The notes beneath the pieces are model-generated. The model did no database searches. It was given only the letters and a program-made list of their open reading frames with translations, and had not been told where the DNA came from. From the NCBI GenBank assembly GCA_015345905.1, contig JADDTR010000002.1, positions 434,001-498,000 on the forward strand: a stretch of 64,000 nt of DNA. The letters run 5' to 3'. Positions 1-11,701 of this stretch are shown here, in pieces. Both the position numbers and the translations under genes were made by a program. Every line of letters begins with the position of its first letter. The stretch's first letter is position 1. The stretch comes from Aotearoamyces nothofagi. Its lineage: Eukaryota; Ascomycota; Leotiomycetes; Leotiales; Tympanidaceae.

Positions 1-236
1 CGGTATTATCCCTCCATGAATGGAGTAGGTTGTGACTGCCTCCACGCTCTGTTTCCACTACGAATGATCTCTCGACCATATGATGGTCTCAAATGGCAAC
101 TGCCAACAAAACATCGGCTGGATAATCTGGGAAGTGAGACACTAATGGCTAAGTATAAGACTTGTCATCACGCATAAGCCGATTAAATCCAGGACTTTCA
201 GGATTGTAGCTTTGGCAAGAATCACAGGCATATAAA

Positions 237-1461
237 TTATAGCTCATCGAATGCTCTCAGGCGAGGGTCGTCCTCTAGAGGCTCTACAGGTTCCGCAGGC
301 CTTCGTAACTCCTCTAGGGCCTGCAAGATAGACTTCTTGAGATTAACAGTCTGGTTGAGCAGTTTCCCTTCAACTTCAGACATGTTCACAGCGATGTCTG
401 GCGCGTCCAGTCCCTTCGTCGCCCCCTGGCCTTGCGTTCGAGCAAGAACGTACTGGAAAACAAGCCCGCCGACCAGAACCAAGAGAACCGTAGCGATCAC
501 TCCCCATAGTACCTTAATTCTGTTGCGTGTTTTCTCCTGCCACTCCCCTTCCAACTTCTCCCAGCTTTCAACCTTTTGCCTGACAATTTCCACCTTCTTC
601 GCAAGTATTTTGACCTTTTCCCGGCCTGTTTGAACCCTGGCTTGAAGGCCTTCGATTTTGAGTTGTTGTTGATTAAAGTCTTCCATGCCATCTAACTGAG
701 TCTTAATGTCCGTAACGACGTCCTGCGATTCCACCTTGAAATTGTCATTCAAACGCCGTGCCATTGTCGCCAGTTCCTTTAAGGAAAGTATAGTGCTTTG
801 CAGTGTACTGAGCTTTTCAAGGACAGAATAATATGTATTGTCTAGGCGTCTCGTTGTATCGCTTGAGAGGGTGTTCAAATATGCCAAGGATTTATTCAAC
901 TCCCTGTTTTAAGTTGTTAGTAAGAAATATGGACGGCTGAATGAGAATGGCTTACTGAGCACGCAAGATGCCTTTCTCCCTCTCTCGCTTTACCTCACTC
1001 TCTTTGATAATGCGCTTTTCCTGCTGCGGCATTGCCATGGCCGAAGTATTATCTACAGACCTAAGGAGGCTTGCTCTTCTAGTGCCACTACGACTATCAT
1101 CCGATGTCACGCCCTCGTTTCGACTTCCTTCGGGTGTAGTGCTAAGATATAAAATAGGTGCTTCACTGCGGGGGACCTTCTCTTCCCTATCTCTACGATA
1201 TAGGTGAGGATAGTAGTGATGGGAGTCGTGCACATCATGCTGTTTCGTAGTAGTGGGTGGGGGGATTTCTGAAATCGATCGATGTAGTTGATGCCGCGGT
1301 CGCGGGGGCGAGACATACCCTGGGAGCTCAGCAACATTTTTTGACATTATTGGCTGACTTCGGGCCCCTGTAGGATGTGATGTGTCTTCCATTGAATGAG
1401 AAGTCACCGACGATACTTGAATCTGTACGGCTAGTGGAACAGCCGACAATGCAATTGACAT
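237..1461 (-). CDS. Tail-anchored coiled-coil protein, unknown function
   Basis: Two exons (1461-956, 903-237) join across a 52-nt GT..AG intron with a TACTAAC branch point, giving 390 residues. The N-terminal half is low-complexity, rich in Ser, Pro, Arg and His. The second exon has heptad-like Leu/Lys/Glu patterning typical of a coiled coil, then one strongly hydrophobic stretch (about residues 300-320, IATVLLVLVGGLVFQYVLA) and a polar tail ending in RAFDEL. That architecture suggests a membrane protein with most of its mass on one side of the membrane. I do not recognise the family. The start at 1461 is the first ATG of the open frame; an ATG 23 codons later (MEDTSHP) or an upstream exon is also possible. 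The junction is well supported; the function is unknown. Confidence 0.7.
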
Positions 1462-1692
1462 GTGAATAAACGAGCATTAAATCGCCACGACGTTCTCAAG
1501 TAATGGCTTACAGTCTACAGGGGTTTTGCATTTTTCTCTTTCTTTTATACGAGCGATTGAAAAGATAGTGCGATGGCATGCTATGTACTATGTTTTTACT
1601 TCGTTTTCTATATGCTGCTAACCGGGTATTTCCCCCAACGCCATATCCACACTTTACGCCAGCAATGCTAATATTCGTTCTCTATCACCGTA

Positions 1693-2156
1693 TTACGATT
1701 TGAGCATCTTATTTCTCTTCTCCTTTCTCTTTAATCTCTCAACCCGCTTCCTGTGCATTGTTTCAGCCAACTTCTCGTACCGCGCCTTCTCTTCCTTCGC
1801 GGCCCGCTTGTCCTTAAGTGCTTGTATCCTCCTCTGATGGCAAGGTTAGAAATGTATGCTGATAATACGAATGCTACCGAGTAATGTACGTACCTGCCTC
1901 TCTGCTTCCTTCTCATCCTTCATCTCCTTCTCCTTAGCCTTTACTGTTGCCATAGCCTTTCGCTCCTCGACACGCTTTTCGTAAGTCGAATTGCCAGCTT
2001 TTGGTCGGAAGGCGGTTCTGGGAGAATGCCATTGCTTCCCTGCGAACTTGTCAGATTATACTCTTATAAAACTTCTGAGGGCGATCTACCGTTCTTACGC
2101 ATGCCTTGCGCCGCACCCATCCTTGAGACAGCAGGTGCTACTACTTCTGTAGACAT
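1693..2156 (-). CDS. cgr1: rRNA-processing protein Cgr1
   Basis: Three exons (2156-2090, 2039-1894, 1833-1693) encode about 117 residues. The frame is continuous over both introns (50 and 60 nt). The protein is a small, highly charged, almost wholly helical Lys/Glu/Arg-rich chain with fungal Cgr1 landmarks: GMRKNGKQWH near the start, [33 protein letters not shown] and a basic [12 protein letters not shown] tail. Cgr1 is a nucleolar protein of 60S subunit assembly and 27S pre-rRNA processing; the length matches the family. The short first exon holds the start ATG at 2156. It is divergent from the ARG-13 carrier gene, with 689 bp between the starts. Confidence 0.93.
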
Positions 2157-2845
2157 AACTTTATATGCGAATTGTATGACTGGGGAAGATTGCTCAAGAC
2201 GTCCTTCTAGGATATCTTAAAGTCGACAGAAATCCGATCCAGTCGTGACCTTGCAACGTTTATTTGGGGTCGCGGGATGGATTATCTACTAAGGTCCACG
2301 TTGAAGAAGGACCTTTGCAAAAGAAGGGCGAGTTAGCGCAGGCGTCGAAAGCCCAAAGGTCAGAGTGGCAGTAGTGATGATGAAAAAAAGAAGAGAAGAG
2401 CGAAGAGATAATTCAAGCCTCAGAAACGGGGTTGAGATGCCCGGTACATCGTTTCTCCGTCGAATGCCGCCTACCGCTAAACGCTTGGGTATTGATAGAT
2501 AGCACAATCGAGGCCGAGTTCGGTTTGTCACTGTGCGTCAATTCCTGAATAATTCTCTCGCCGCCCCTGGCAACTTCCTGAAGCAAAGTAGAGTCCATAG
2601 GAACTGGCGCACGTACTGCAGACAGATGTGATCTTATTCTGACAAAAAATTGAACTTCTGACCGAAATTTCAGCCAGCCAAGCAACTACCTCGTCCTTGA
2701 CCGCCACCTTCCACAATGCTCCCGGTAACTCTAACGTAACGCAACCCCACCGATCGGCCATTGGCGTCTTAAAGAAGTTGACCCTGAATTGCAAGTATAC
2801 CAAGCTGCCGCACATTCAAAAACATTGTCAACTTCAACAATTACT
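2157..2845. other. Intergenic between cgr1 and the ornithine carrier
   Basis: Shared upstream region of two divergent genes. Several short minus-strand open frames lie here (2289-2815), but none can be linked by a frame-preserving splice, so I do not call a gene. No repeat or RNA gene seen. Confidence 0.6.
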
Positions 2846-3931
2846 ATGAGCGTAGCTGGTAAACAACAAGCATCTCCTCCAGGAGGTGACCTCCTTCTGG
2901 ATCCAGCTCTGAACTTCTCACCTAAAACCAAAACTGCCGCCATGGAATCTATTGAGGATATTGTCTATGGATCTGTGAGTGGCTACTATTCAATAAACGT
3001 ATTGCAAAGATCTCATATGCTAACTCACTTCCAGACCGCAGGTATCGCCGGGAAATTCATCGAATACCCATTTGATACGGTGAAGGTCCGCCTTCAGTCA
3101 CAACCTGATCATAAGCCACTGCGATACAAGGGCCCCATTGACTGCTTCAGACAGTCAATTCGTCAGGATGGCATTGTTGGCCTGTACAGAGGTATCAGTG
3201 CCCCTCTTGTCGGAGCTGCCTTGGAGACGAGCAGCCTGTTTTTTTGGGAGCAAGCAGCTCAAAAAGCATTGTTCTCATCCGGACTTTACTCTCGAGATAA
3301 ACGGTTACCATTGTCTGCTTTGTTTATGACCGGTGCCATTGCTGGCGCTTTCACCTCCCTCATTTTGACGCCAATAGAGCTGATCAAATGCAAAATGCAA
3401 GTCCCGATCGCAACCTTAGATGGTATCGTAGGAACTTCGCCGAAGCCACTGGCTATTATTCGCCAAATATTTCACTATCAGGGTGTTATGGGCTTCTGGC
3501 ATGGTCAATTCGGCACCCTCATTCGGGAGACAGGTGGCTGTGCTGCGTGGTTTGGAAGCAAAGAAACTGCGACACACTTCTTTCGACACCTCAATAAACG
3601 TAAAGCTGCATCAGAGTCAACAATAGGTACATCCAGCGATCTCTCTCCGCTACCACTTTGGCAGCAGGCTGTTGCGGGTGCAAGCGCAGGAATGTCATAC
3701 AATTTCCTCTTCTTTCCAGCTGATACTATAAAGTCGCGGATGCAGACAGCCGCAGTCAACCATACTACTCCTCCAATGACGTTTTGGAAGGAGGGCGCAT
3801 CACTGTGGAAACAACATGGGATCCGTGGTCTCTACAGAGGCTGTGGCATCACCGTACTGCGATCCGCACCAAGTTCCGCTTTCATTTTCATTATTTACGA
3901 TGGACTCAAGAGCCATTTTCATCTATCTTAG
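2846..3931 (+). CDS. arg-13: Mitochondrial ornithine/basic amino-acid carrier (ARG-13/ORT1 type)
   Basis: Two exons (2846-2974, 3035-3931) give 341 residues. Three mitochondrial-carrier repeats are marked by the PX(D/E)XX(K/R) signatures [20 protein letters not shown] and [10 protein letters not shown], each followed by a YRG or FWHG-like element, so six membrane helices are expected in the inner membrane. The context [32 protein letters not shown] fits fungal ARG-13/Ort1 carriers, which export ornithine made in the matrix for arginine synthesis. The 60-nt intron (GTGAGT..CTAACTCACTTCCAG) is a multiple of three with no in-frame stop, so the unspliced reading also stays open; splicing is chosen because it restores the conserved first repeat. 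The start at 2846 is the first ATG giving a usual-length N terminus. Confidence 0.9.
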   Translation: MSVAGKQQASPPGGDLLLDPALNFSPKTKTAAMESIEDIVYGSVSGYYSINVLQRSHMLTHFQTAGIAGKFIEYPFDTVKVRLQSQPDHKPLRYKGPIDCFRQSIRQDGIVGLYRGISAPLVGAALETSSLFFWEQAAQKALFSSGLYSRDKRLPLSALFMTGAIAGAFTSLILTPIELIKCKMQVPIATLDGIVGTSPKPLAIIRQIFHYQGVMGFWHGQFGTLIRETGGCAAWFGSKETATHFFRHLNKRKAASESTIGTSSDLSPLPLWQQAVAGASAGMSYNFLFFPADTIKSRMQTAAVNHTTPPMTFWKEGASLWKQHGIRGLYRGCGITVLRSAPSSAFIFIIYDGLKSHFHLS

Positions 3932-4300
3932 GCCCTGGAAGAGCTATAAAAGATTTACTACGAGTCTAACATGTGGCAGCTGCATATTACAAATCAACGC
4001 GTGGGTATGGCCTAATCCGGGTCTTGGAGAGGTACATTTACAAAAGACTAGTGCATTAAACGTGGAGTTCGGGAAATACGTGACCAAAGGGTCATCGCAC
4101 TGGCAGGCGTTCAGATGGAGTGGATAAATAAAACCGGCATATAGACTTCATAACCATGAATGCAATGTCATGATCTTTTAATTTCAATGACTACTTGGTC
4201 CAGTAATTACGCAAGCAAAGAGAGAACTGCACGTGGTATCATCCATCCATAAGCCTAACAACTCCCTTCATTCTTCCCTGATTCCATCACCATCATACCC
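3932..4300. other. Convergent intergenic spacer
   Basis: Spacer of about 370 bp between the 3' ends of the carrier gene and the TspO-like gene. Nothing recognisable apart from presumed 3' untranslated sequence. Confidence 0.6.
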
Positions 4301-4970
4301 TTATCCGGACTTCTCATCAACAAACAAGGTGTCACTTCCCTTCGTGCTAGGTGGGGAATCGACCTCCTTATCAGCAATGTCCCAGCCATTGAGATAGCCA
4401 ACACCTGCGCTGAGATAAGTAGCGAATCCTAACCAACCCAGGTATGGAACCAGAGCCCATCCTGCAACAGCATCCACCTTGCCCCAGACGTAGGTCAAAT
4501 ATCCAACAGTGCCGGATAGGACGACAAGGTCAGCAGTGGCTTCGATAGGACGCTTGGCGACAAAGAAGAGAGGCATCCAGAGAAGGTTAAGACCGAGCTG
4601 GATCGTGTAGAGCGTTGCTCCATGCTTGGTAGCCTTAATAACATCTGGAGATTGGAAGGGGGAGAGGCCAGTGTCATAGGCGCGATAGGCGGCGAAGCCC
4701 ATGAGCCCGTACAACAAGGTCCATGCAGGGCCAAAGATTTGAGGGGGTGGGCGGTATGGTGGCTGCTTGAGAGCCAGGTAGGTCTTTTGCGTCTTCTTGG
4801 CTGTTGTTGAGAGAAGATGTCAGTAAACTTAATACTAAGCTGGCAATTCCAAACATACGCTCGACGGCAAAACCAACGGCAGTTCCGAGAACAACTGGAA
4901 GTAGGATTGAAGCTGCCGGGTGAGCAAAGACTGCGGATGGCAGCGTCAGGCTCGGGATGTAGGACGTCAT
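4301..4970 (-). CDS. TspO/MBR family protein (translocator/benzodiazepine-receptor type)
   Basis: Two exons (4970-4859, 4800-4301; 58-nt intron beginning GTATGT) give 203 residues. Five hydrophobic segments are visible, as in TspO proteins, and the second exon has the family core: a Pro-rich PPPQIFGPAWTLLYGLMG element followed by LGLNLLWMPLFF and a WALVPYLGWLGFATYL segment near the end. TspO proteins bind tetrapyrroles and sterols and usually sit in the outer mitochondrial membrane or ER of eukaryotes. About 30 polar C-terminal residues extend past the last helix. The splice creates the conserved Pro-rich loop, which supports the model. Its role in this organism is not shown by the sequence. 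Confidence 0.9.
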
Positions 4971-6799
4971 GATGTTGATCTAAACGAGGGGTGTCTGTTA
5001 GTCAATCATCGCAATGTGGTCAATCCAGGTTAAATCGAAATGGGATCTAACTTACTGTGTTGTTGACAGTTGAGGGTCGGTATTCTGATCTTCAAAGCTG
5101 TTCAGAGTTGGGAGGATGGAAGGATGGAGAGAAGGGATGGAGTCAGGTCATCGAAACTGAGCGTCACTTGATTCGATGGCACCCCCCCTCGGCAGCTCGC
5201 TGCAACTTGACGTATCATCGTCCCCAGTGGAGGGAGCTTACTCGTTGGGTGCTCCATGCGCAGGCACGCCAATCGCCACGCCCGCTTCGGCCACCTGCGC
5301 CGCCGCGTAGAATGTGCCAGGGACCTGGGGTCCTTCTGGCCGTTCTCGGTTTGCTGGCAATCCTGAATCCACCGTACGTTACCTCACGAGCACACGGACG
5401 AAAGTCCTGGCTCTTCTCTCGTTGGTAAACGACGAGAGCTCTGTGCTAATTGCTACAGTATCACCGGTTTTATTTTAGGTGTATTGTTTTCATTGACAAA
5501 GCAGCAGAAAGCCAGCTTTGTATACCCCAGCCTTTTTTCAAGCCGCGTGCCTCGTAATCCAAAGATATACCAGTGATGGAGAGCTGGGAAACTCAAAAAG
5601 GGCAGTAGAATAGGGCCAGCAGCTCGCATTCAATAGACAGAAACCTCTCGCTGTTATTAACAAGCAATACAATTGCATCGTCTCTCTCTCTGTCTAGCTG
5701 TAGCTGGGTTCTAATCGTCAGTATACAGACGATGATGGTCGGCAGACTCGCAAGCAGAAGCGGGATTCCCTTAACCTTTGACTATATGATAGCTGGTGGA
5801 AGTGATTTGTTTGCCCACATATCGATTCACTCATTCACTACAAGCTCTCCGCATTGCAAATGCCAGCCAGCCAGCCAGGAGCGGCTTGGTTTCAACGGCT
5901 TGTTCTGTAGGGTCGAGTATTCGATCAAGAACAAAGCTCTTCAGAACTAACCAACAACTGGCCCGACCTTTTTCTTCATTTACAAATGCTAGACGGTAGC
6001 ACTCTATATCACGCAATATCCGGCCTGTCCGGTGTTCTGCACTGAGGGACTGTCGCCGTCGTCGTCGTCAGTTGCCGCACTGCTGCTCCGCACTCCACCC
6101 TCCGCTACAAGTCGCGCCGGCTACCTGACATTTCCACGATTACGAGTTACCCACAGTCGGTTAGCCCGCCTGCCCGCCAATTGTGCCAGCGCCGGTGTCA
6201 GTACGGGCTGAATCCGTATCCGCAAGAATGGAAACTCCATCGACGCCAGCAAGCGAGGTGGCACTCCCGCCGCCGACCTTAATCAGGACCTCCTCCTCGT
6301 CTGCCGATACCTCAGCTTCCCAGCTACAACTCCTCCTCACGTCTACAAAGGGCTATATCCCTGAAGAGGAGCTGCGTCACACTCAATCTTGTTCGTTCAT
6401 CCTTCCCTCGCATCTTTTTTATTGCAACCTACTACCTCTTTCATCTTCCCTTGTACATATTCGTATTGACCATCACATCCCCCTTCTCTGCCATCAATAG
6501 GCGCCTACCTCTTACTTTCTACCTCACCTCACCTTGCCCCTTGTCACAGTCACTTTTTATCCCTCAGATACCTTATCCCGTACTTTAAGCAATCCTCTGA
6601 CAGTCAATCATGTCGACAAACAGCTCCTCCGTTGTCAACACCCCTGCGCAATCATCAGGTGTCACTTGACGACGAGCAAACCCAGCATCGTCTACCTACA
6701 AGACCACAGAACGCGCCTGCGCGAAAGCCACTCATCGAATCGCTGACTCTCTCGACGAACGAGCTCTATAAAGTTCCGAAGACGCGCGAGCCTCCCAAG
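4971..6799. other. Long divergent intergenic region and Ars2 leader
   Basis: Lies between the TspO-like start and the Ars2 start. It has a short GCCA tandem (about 5861-5880), a CGTCGT microsatellite (about 6055-6073) and pyrimidine-rich tracts. Near 6228-6390 and 6632-6799 open frames with coding-like composition occur; the second is in frame with Ars2 exon 1. I could not place either in a firm gene model; they may be 5' leader of Ars2. Confidence 0.5.
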
Positions 6800-9675
6800 A
6801 TGGATAACTATCCTGGGTATCGAGACCCTCCCCTCGCACGCTCTCCTACAGAAAGGGCCAATTGGGGAAGTCGCGATGAAGGCTCAAGGTCAATTGAGCG
6901 ATCGGACAGTTTCTACCGTGGAAGGTCTCCTGGTACGTTCTAGTCTTTTGGCCAGCCCTAAGCCCATTCAGCTTCTAGTAGATCTCTCGTGCTAAAAGTG
7001 GTCGCAATATCACTTCGCATGCGCTCTGAAGAATTTGTTTTTGTGATAGATAAATGCCTTTACTCATCAAGTGTTATATAGGACCCGACAGACAGCGTCG
7101 TGTACGAGGTCGCTCCCGGTCACCCTTAACAGTCGACCGTTACGAACCAACCCCGCGGCTGCCTCGAGAAGATTATGGTGGGCCAAGAGATCGAGAAGAG
7201 CGCCGTCGTCCTTCACCTGGCCCCCCAAATATTGATCGCTATATCCCTGGACAAGATACTGGTAACGCTCCTATTACAGTCAACCCACTCGCAGATCCAT
7301 CAAAATTACCTTTTCAAGTTGGCTTCTCGTACTTTGGAGAGTGGTGGCGAACGAACGAGAAGATCAAAGAAGAACGTGAGCGTTTGAGAACTGGAAGACG
7401 ACGGGAACCAGAGAGGCTTCGTGGCCAGCGTGAATCTCAAGAGGAGCGTGACAAAGAGAAAGCAGTGATACAGGTCGCGTATGATGCCTACAAGGAAGAA
7501 TTGCAGGCGAAAATGGCAAAGGCATTTGTTCAAGAACACAAGGGCGAGCAGTGGTTCCAGGAGCGATACGTTGCTGAGGTTAGGGATCCTTTGAAACTCA
7601 AACTTAACGAATTTCGCCGTGGAAATTACAGTCAATGGGAACAAGACCTGGACTCCGGGACGTTCGATGAGTACTCACTGGAGGGAATCCCGAAAAGTGA
7701 GGTGAATGGTTCAGGTGCCATTATCGAGAAAGAGGAAGGTGAAACAACTGCTGCCAATGAAGTATTGGGCGTTGGTGATTTGGTCCCGTCCAAGGGCAGC
7801 GACATCCGCGATGAGAGTTCCTTCCAGCCTACTCTGCTGATCAAAACCATCGCGCCTCATGTCAACCGCGAGAAGCTGGAAGGATTCTGTAAAGAGCATC
7901 TTGGTGAAGACGAAGGCGGTTTTAAGTGGCTAAGTTTGAGCGATCCAAATCCGAGCAAACGCTATCACAGGATCGGCTGGGTCATGCTCCACCCAGGAGC
8001 TGAAGTTACATTACCGAGTGACCGTGGCGACGGCCGGGAGCCAGACGAAGAAGTCCCCGATGCTCCGGCAGCACCTGTGTCTACGGCTGAAAAGGCTCTC
8101 GAAGCGGTCAATGGAAAGCAAGTCAAGGATGAAGTTCGTGGAGATTTCACCTGCCACGTTGGTGTGCATGTACCTCCACTTCTACCTCGAAAGAAGGCAT
8201 TGTGGGATCTCTTCTCCGCACCAGAACGTGTCGACAAAGACCTCGAGCTAGCAACGCGTCTAATAAACAAGTTTGAAGAGGACTTTGGGTCCGATTTTAA
8301 TGCAGTCTTAAAGATCGAGGAGAGAGTTGACGATCTAAAGAACCAAGGCCGCTTGCACCCTATTATACCCGTTCCAGCTAAGAAACCGGCGAAAAAGGAG
8401 CGCGACCCTCTCGGCCTCGATGAAGCCATGGAATCGGGAGAGGATGACGAAGAAGAGGGCGAAGAAGAGGAAGATGAAGGTGCCTTTGATGATGAGATAG
8501 ATGACGAGGATCTCCTCGTTAAGAAGAAGCAGCTCGATCTCATGGTCGAGTACCTTCGTCGCGTCTTCAACTTTTGCTTCTTCTGTGTGTTCGAAAGTGA
8601 TTCTATTCACGAGCTTACCCGTAAATGTCCTGGTGGTCATCTACGGCGCCCTCGAAACACCTTGAGCTCTGCTGGTAAAGCCGCTGCTGTGGCTAGTGCC
8701 AGTGGTGATCCATTCCCAGGCAATAAAAAAGGCGAACCTGATGAATCCGATGGTATTGGCTCACCAGAAGGGGAGAGAAAGTTCAATCGCAACAACACTG
8801 TTTCAAAGTCAGAGCAACAGCTCCAGCGAGCATTCAACTGGGTCAAAACTTTCGAGGAAAAGATCATGCAGATCTTAGAACCCGAAAATGTAGATTTACG
8901 AAAGCTAGGCGGGAAGCCGGTCGATGAAGCACTTGAGGAAGAACTTGCCAAATATGTCAAGCAGGAGGATGAACATAAGTTTCGTTGCCGTGTTCCCGAA
9001 TGCCAGAAGCTCTTCAAAGAGGAGCATTTCTGGAAGAAACACGTAGAGAAGAGGCATCCAGAATGGTTAGAAGGACTGAAGCAAGATGTAAGCACCCTGC
9101 CAAATCTTATCCTATCATACTAATAAAACATGCAGCTCGTGCTGGTCAATACCTATGTGACTGATCCTGCACACATTGCACCTTCACGGTCGGACGCGAA
9201 CAGCAATGGCCATTTTCCGCCTGCAAACGGTCATATGCCTGCAGGTACACCGCGGGGCTTCAACCTGAATAACTTTAGCATGAACGGGATGCCGTCAGTT
9301 CCTGGCTTTGGCCCACCAGGACAGTTTCCACCATTCTTTTCAGGCCACTCTCTACAAGCACCCACAGGATGGGCTTCTGGTGGTGATGACCGTGGAACTG
9401 GACCAATTCGACGAGGTGGTGGGAGATTCAATAATACACGAGCAGGGCCTTATGACAGAAGACCAGGAAACCCTAGGTATGGCGGGGATGGTGGAAGGCT
9501 AAGTCCACCTCAAGGTGGCAGAGGAGGCAGAATGGGTGGAGGAGGCAGGTGGGGTGATGGAGCAGCTGGCGGTGCAGCAGTTGGTCCTCGTGAAGCAGTG
9601 CAAGGTCGCAGTCTGAAATCTTACGAAGACCTGGACGCTGTAGCTGGTGGAGGAGGGGGCGAGCTCAACTATTGA
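6800..9675 (+). CDS. ars2: Ars2/Serrate RNA-biogenesis zinc-finger protein
   Basis: Three exons (6800-6932, 7082-9087, 9136-9675) give 892 residues. An Arg/Ser-rich N terminus (residues 1-90) leads to the Serrate/Ars2 N-terminal region (FQVGFSYFGEWWR onward). An RRM-like mid-region, an acidic run (about 493-520) and the conserved block with FNFCFFCVFESDSIHEL and CPGGHLRRPR follow. A C2H2 zinc finger has Cys680, Cys685, His698 and His703 (RCRVPECQKLF..FWKKHVEKRH). The tail is Gly/Arg-rich and ends SYEDLDAV..ELNY. Ars2 (Pir2 in fission yeast) links the nuclear cap-binding complex to RNA processing and decay. The last intron (48 nt, TACTAAT branch) removes an in-frame stop and restores the C-terminal domain. 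The ATG at 6800 has a good context (AAGATGG), but the frame is open upstream to about 6632. Confidence 0.92.
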
Positions 9676-10315
9676 TCTAAATGCTCAGGGCACACTTGCT
9701 ACCAAAACTTTCATTGCGCATGGGATGGGCAAAATGGAAGCATTATCTTTGGAGCTTTTTTGCTTCTATTTTTTGCTCCTTTTAGATGGCTAGTGTCTAT
9801 ATCCAAAGCCAGCATCCTTCAATCTTATCATGGATGTACTTTATAGCATATGTTATTGCTACTACCTATTTCAGCATCTACATAACTTGAACAAAGACTA
9901 AATCCCAATTAAGGATGGCCGATGTAACTCATCTTGATTGATTAATAAACACAATAATTGAGCGTCCTTTCAAAGACTCCTCATGAAGCGGTGGTACTTT
10001 TTGATTTGGGAATCTAATAGCTTTTGATGGGAAATGAAGCTCCAGGTTTCATTGAGCAAGGATCTTTCGCCTCATACCTAACGAGTCCGGATTTCACCTT
10101 TGCAAACATACAGTAAATCACGGTGTCTGAAGAACATAGCCATCTATCACTATATATATATATATAAGAACTAGCGTTGGGCTTATCAATAGCAAGTCAA
10201 AGGTAAAATAGCATCTCATGTATAGCTGTCTTCCCAATATCCAGATCTCGATCTCCGCGTCTGAGACAGCTACGATAAGACGTCAGCTCCTTGTCTAACG
10301 CTGAAAGGCTTGGAC
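9676..10315. other. Intergenic region with a TA microsatellite
   Basis: AT-rich 640-bp spacer downstream of Ars2 and upstream of an unknown membrane-protein gene. A run of TA dinucleotides lies at about 10151-10167. Nothing else recognised. Confidence 0.6.
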
Positions 10316-11434
10316 ATGGCTCCTCAACCTGACACAACAAGCAATAATGTGGTTACAACTCCCTCACTTACGGTGGCGTCTGCCATCATGCAAACCTCAT
10401 CCTCATCGTCATGGCTCTCAGTCCCGCCAGCATTTACTCGGCCAGCGAGCTCCCCACTCAGCCTCGCGCCCCAATTCCTTGCCGGCATCATTCCTCTCGC
10501 AGACCTCCCTACCATTGCCGTGCGCACGATACTCACAGGCTCTGTCTCCTACCTCGATGCACTCGTTCTATGTCCCGGGATTCACAAACAACAGTCCGCC
10601 GACACGATCGCTGGCGGGGTCGAACTTCCAGCTACGGCGGCGATGACGACCGGGTACGTCTTCCGAACGGAGAACAAAGCTGTTGTAAGATATCTGCAGG
10701 ATATTGGCGTCGTTGGGGGCCTCGTAACGGTCGATGTTTATGAGGATAAACCGACTTGGCATCAGGAATCGCTGTGGTGGCATCTCAAACATCTGAGCCA
10801 GCACGCCCGCGAGAATGACTGGACCGCAACATACTTGGCATGTCCGCTTCTAACTCTTGCGGCTGCTTCGCTCTGCATGTTGCTCCAGGACTGGTGGGCT
10901 TTGAGCGTTACTATGCTTCTGATCACGGCAAGGCTGTTAAATGTAGCCGTTTTTCGGCGGCGGGCAGATGGAGGCTGGTACGGGGTAAGGGAGCCGGGAG
11001 TAAAAGGTGATCTGTTGATTCTGATGAGCCAAGATCGCTGGATTCGAATGCAGGGCATGGTGGACGATTTGAAGGCCGTCACGTCGGGAAGCTGGCTGAG
11101 GACAGCCTCGACTGGTGAAAGTATTGCGACAGTAGCTGCCACAGCTCTCGTATATGTCGCAGGGGCATTTGCTGTTTGCTCAAGTCTCGCAGGAAGTATG
11201 GTTCTTGTCGTGCTATTAATGTCTTCGGCAGGTTTACTCAGTCTTTCGAATATGACATCAAGTCGGATGAGGATGCATGGCAGGGTCATTGAGGTCGCGG
11301 GAAAGCCGAAGCTCTACAGAAGAAGATTGGACATGGCGAAGGAAATGATTAAAGAGCATGGTAGGGATGACTTTGCGATTTCTCTAGGTATGACTGTACC
11401 TGCTCGTGACAAATTGGAGAAGGCCACCATGTAG
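10316..11434 (+). CDS. Four-helix membrane protein, unknown function
   Basis: A single exon of 372 residues from the ATG at 10316. The first 50 residues are Ser/Thr/Pro-rich. Two pairs of hydrophobic segments follow, at about 172-190/194-213 and 270-290/293-312, separated by a soluble loop of about 55 residues with WYGVREPGVKGDLLILMSQDRWIR. A soluble C-terminal tail of about 60 residues is rich in Lys and Met. A hydrophobic stretch near 50-90 (FLAGIIPLADLPTIAVRTIL) might be another helix. The codon choice and sustained open frame support a real gene. It resembles the many lineage-specific fungal membrane proteins with no assigned function, and I cannot name a family. Confidence 0.75.
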   Translation: MAPQPDTTSNNVVTTPSLTVASAIMQTSSSSSWLSVPPAFTRPASSPLSLAPQFLAGIIPLADLPTIAVRTILTGSVSYLDALVLCPGIHKQQSADTIAGGVELPATAAMTTGYVFRTENKAVVRYLQDIGVVGGLVTVDVYEDKPTWHQESLWWHLKHLSQHARENDWTATYLACPLLTLAAASLCMLLQDWWALSVTMLLITARLLNVAVFRRRADGGWYGVREPGVKGDLLILMSQDRWIRMQGMVDDLKAVTSGSWLRTASTGESIATVAATALVYVAGAFAVCSSLAGSMVLVVLLMSSAGLLSLSNMTSSRMRMHGRVIEVAGKPKLYRRRLDMAKEMIKEHGRDDFAISLGMTVPARDKLEKATM

Positions 11435-11701
11435 AGGTTACTATGATTTTCACTGATCGCGGAGTTATGATACCCATGAAATTTCAATCCAACAACTCAA
11501 AGTCAGTGGCTTTGGCTATTGGAACTACCTTGGTAACCCTTTCGCGAAGTTACACGAATCATTCAAGATTATGGGAACGTAAATTAATGGAAGTTTATAC
11601 ATGCATAAACTTCAAAATGGCTGGGATGATTTTCTTGATGCTCATTAACCTTCTACGCCTGATATAATACACCTTTGATACCGAGAACATGCCTCAAGGC
11701 T

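Noticed and set aside
2413-2761. Two overlapping minus-strand open frames that together look like one small gene
   Set aside because: I tested the plausible donors and acceptors between them; none gives the frame change needed, so I do not call a gene.
7965-8570. 201-codon minus-strand open frame inside Ars2
   Set aside because: Antisense shadow of Glu/Asp-rich coding sequence; it reads as Ser/Arg runs and has no independent support.
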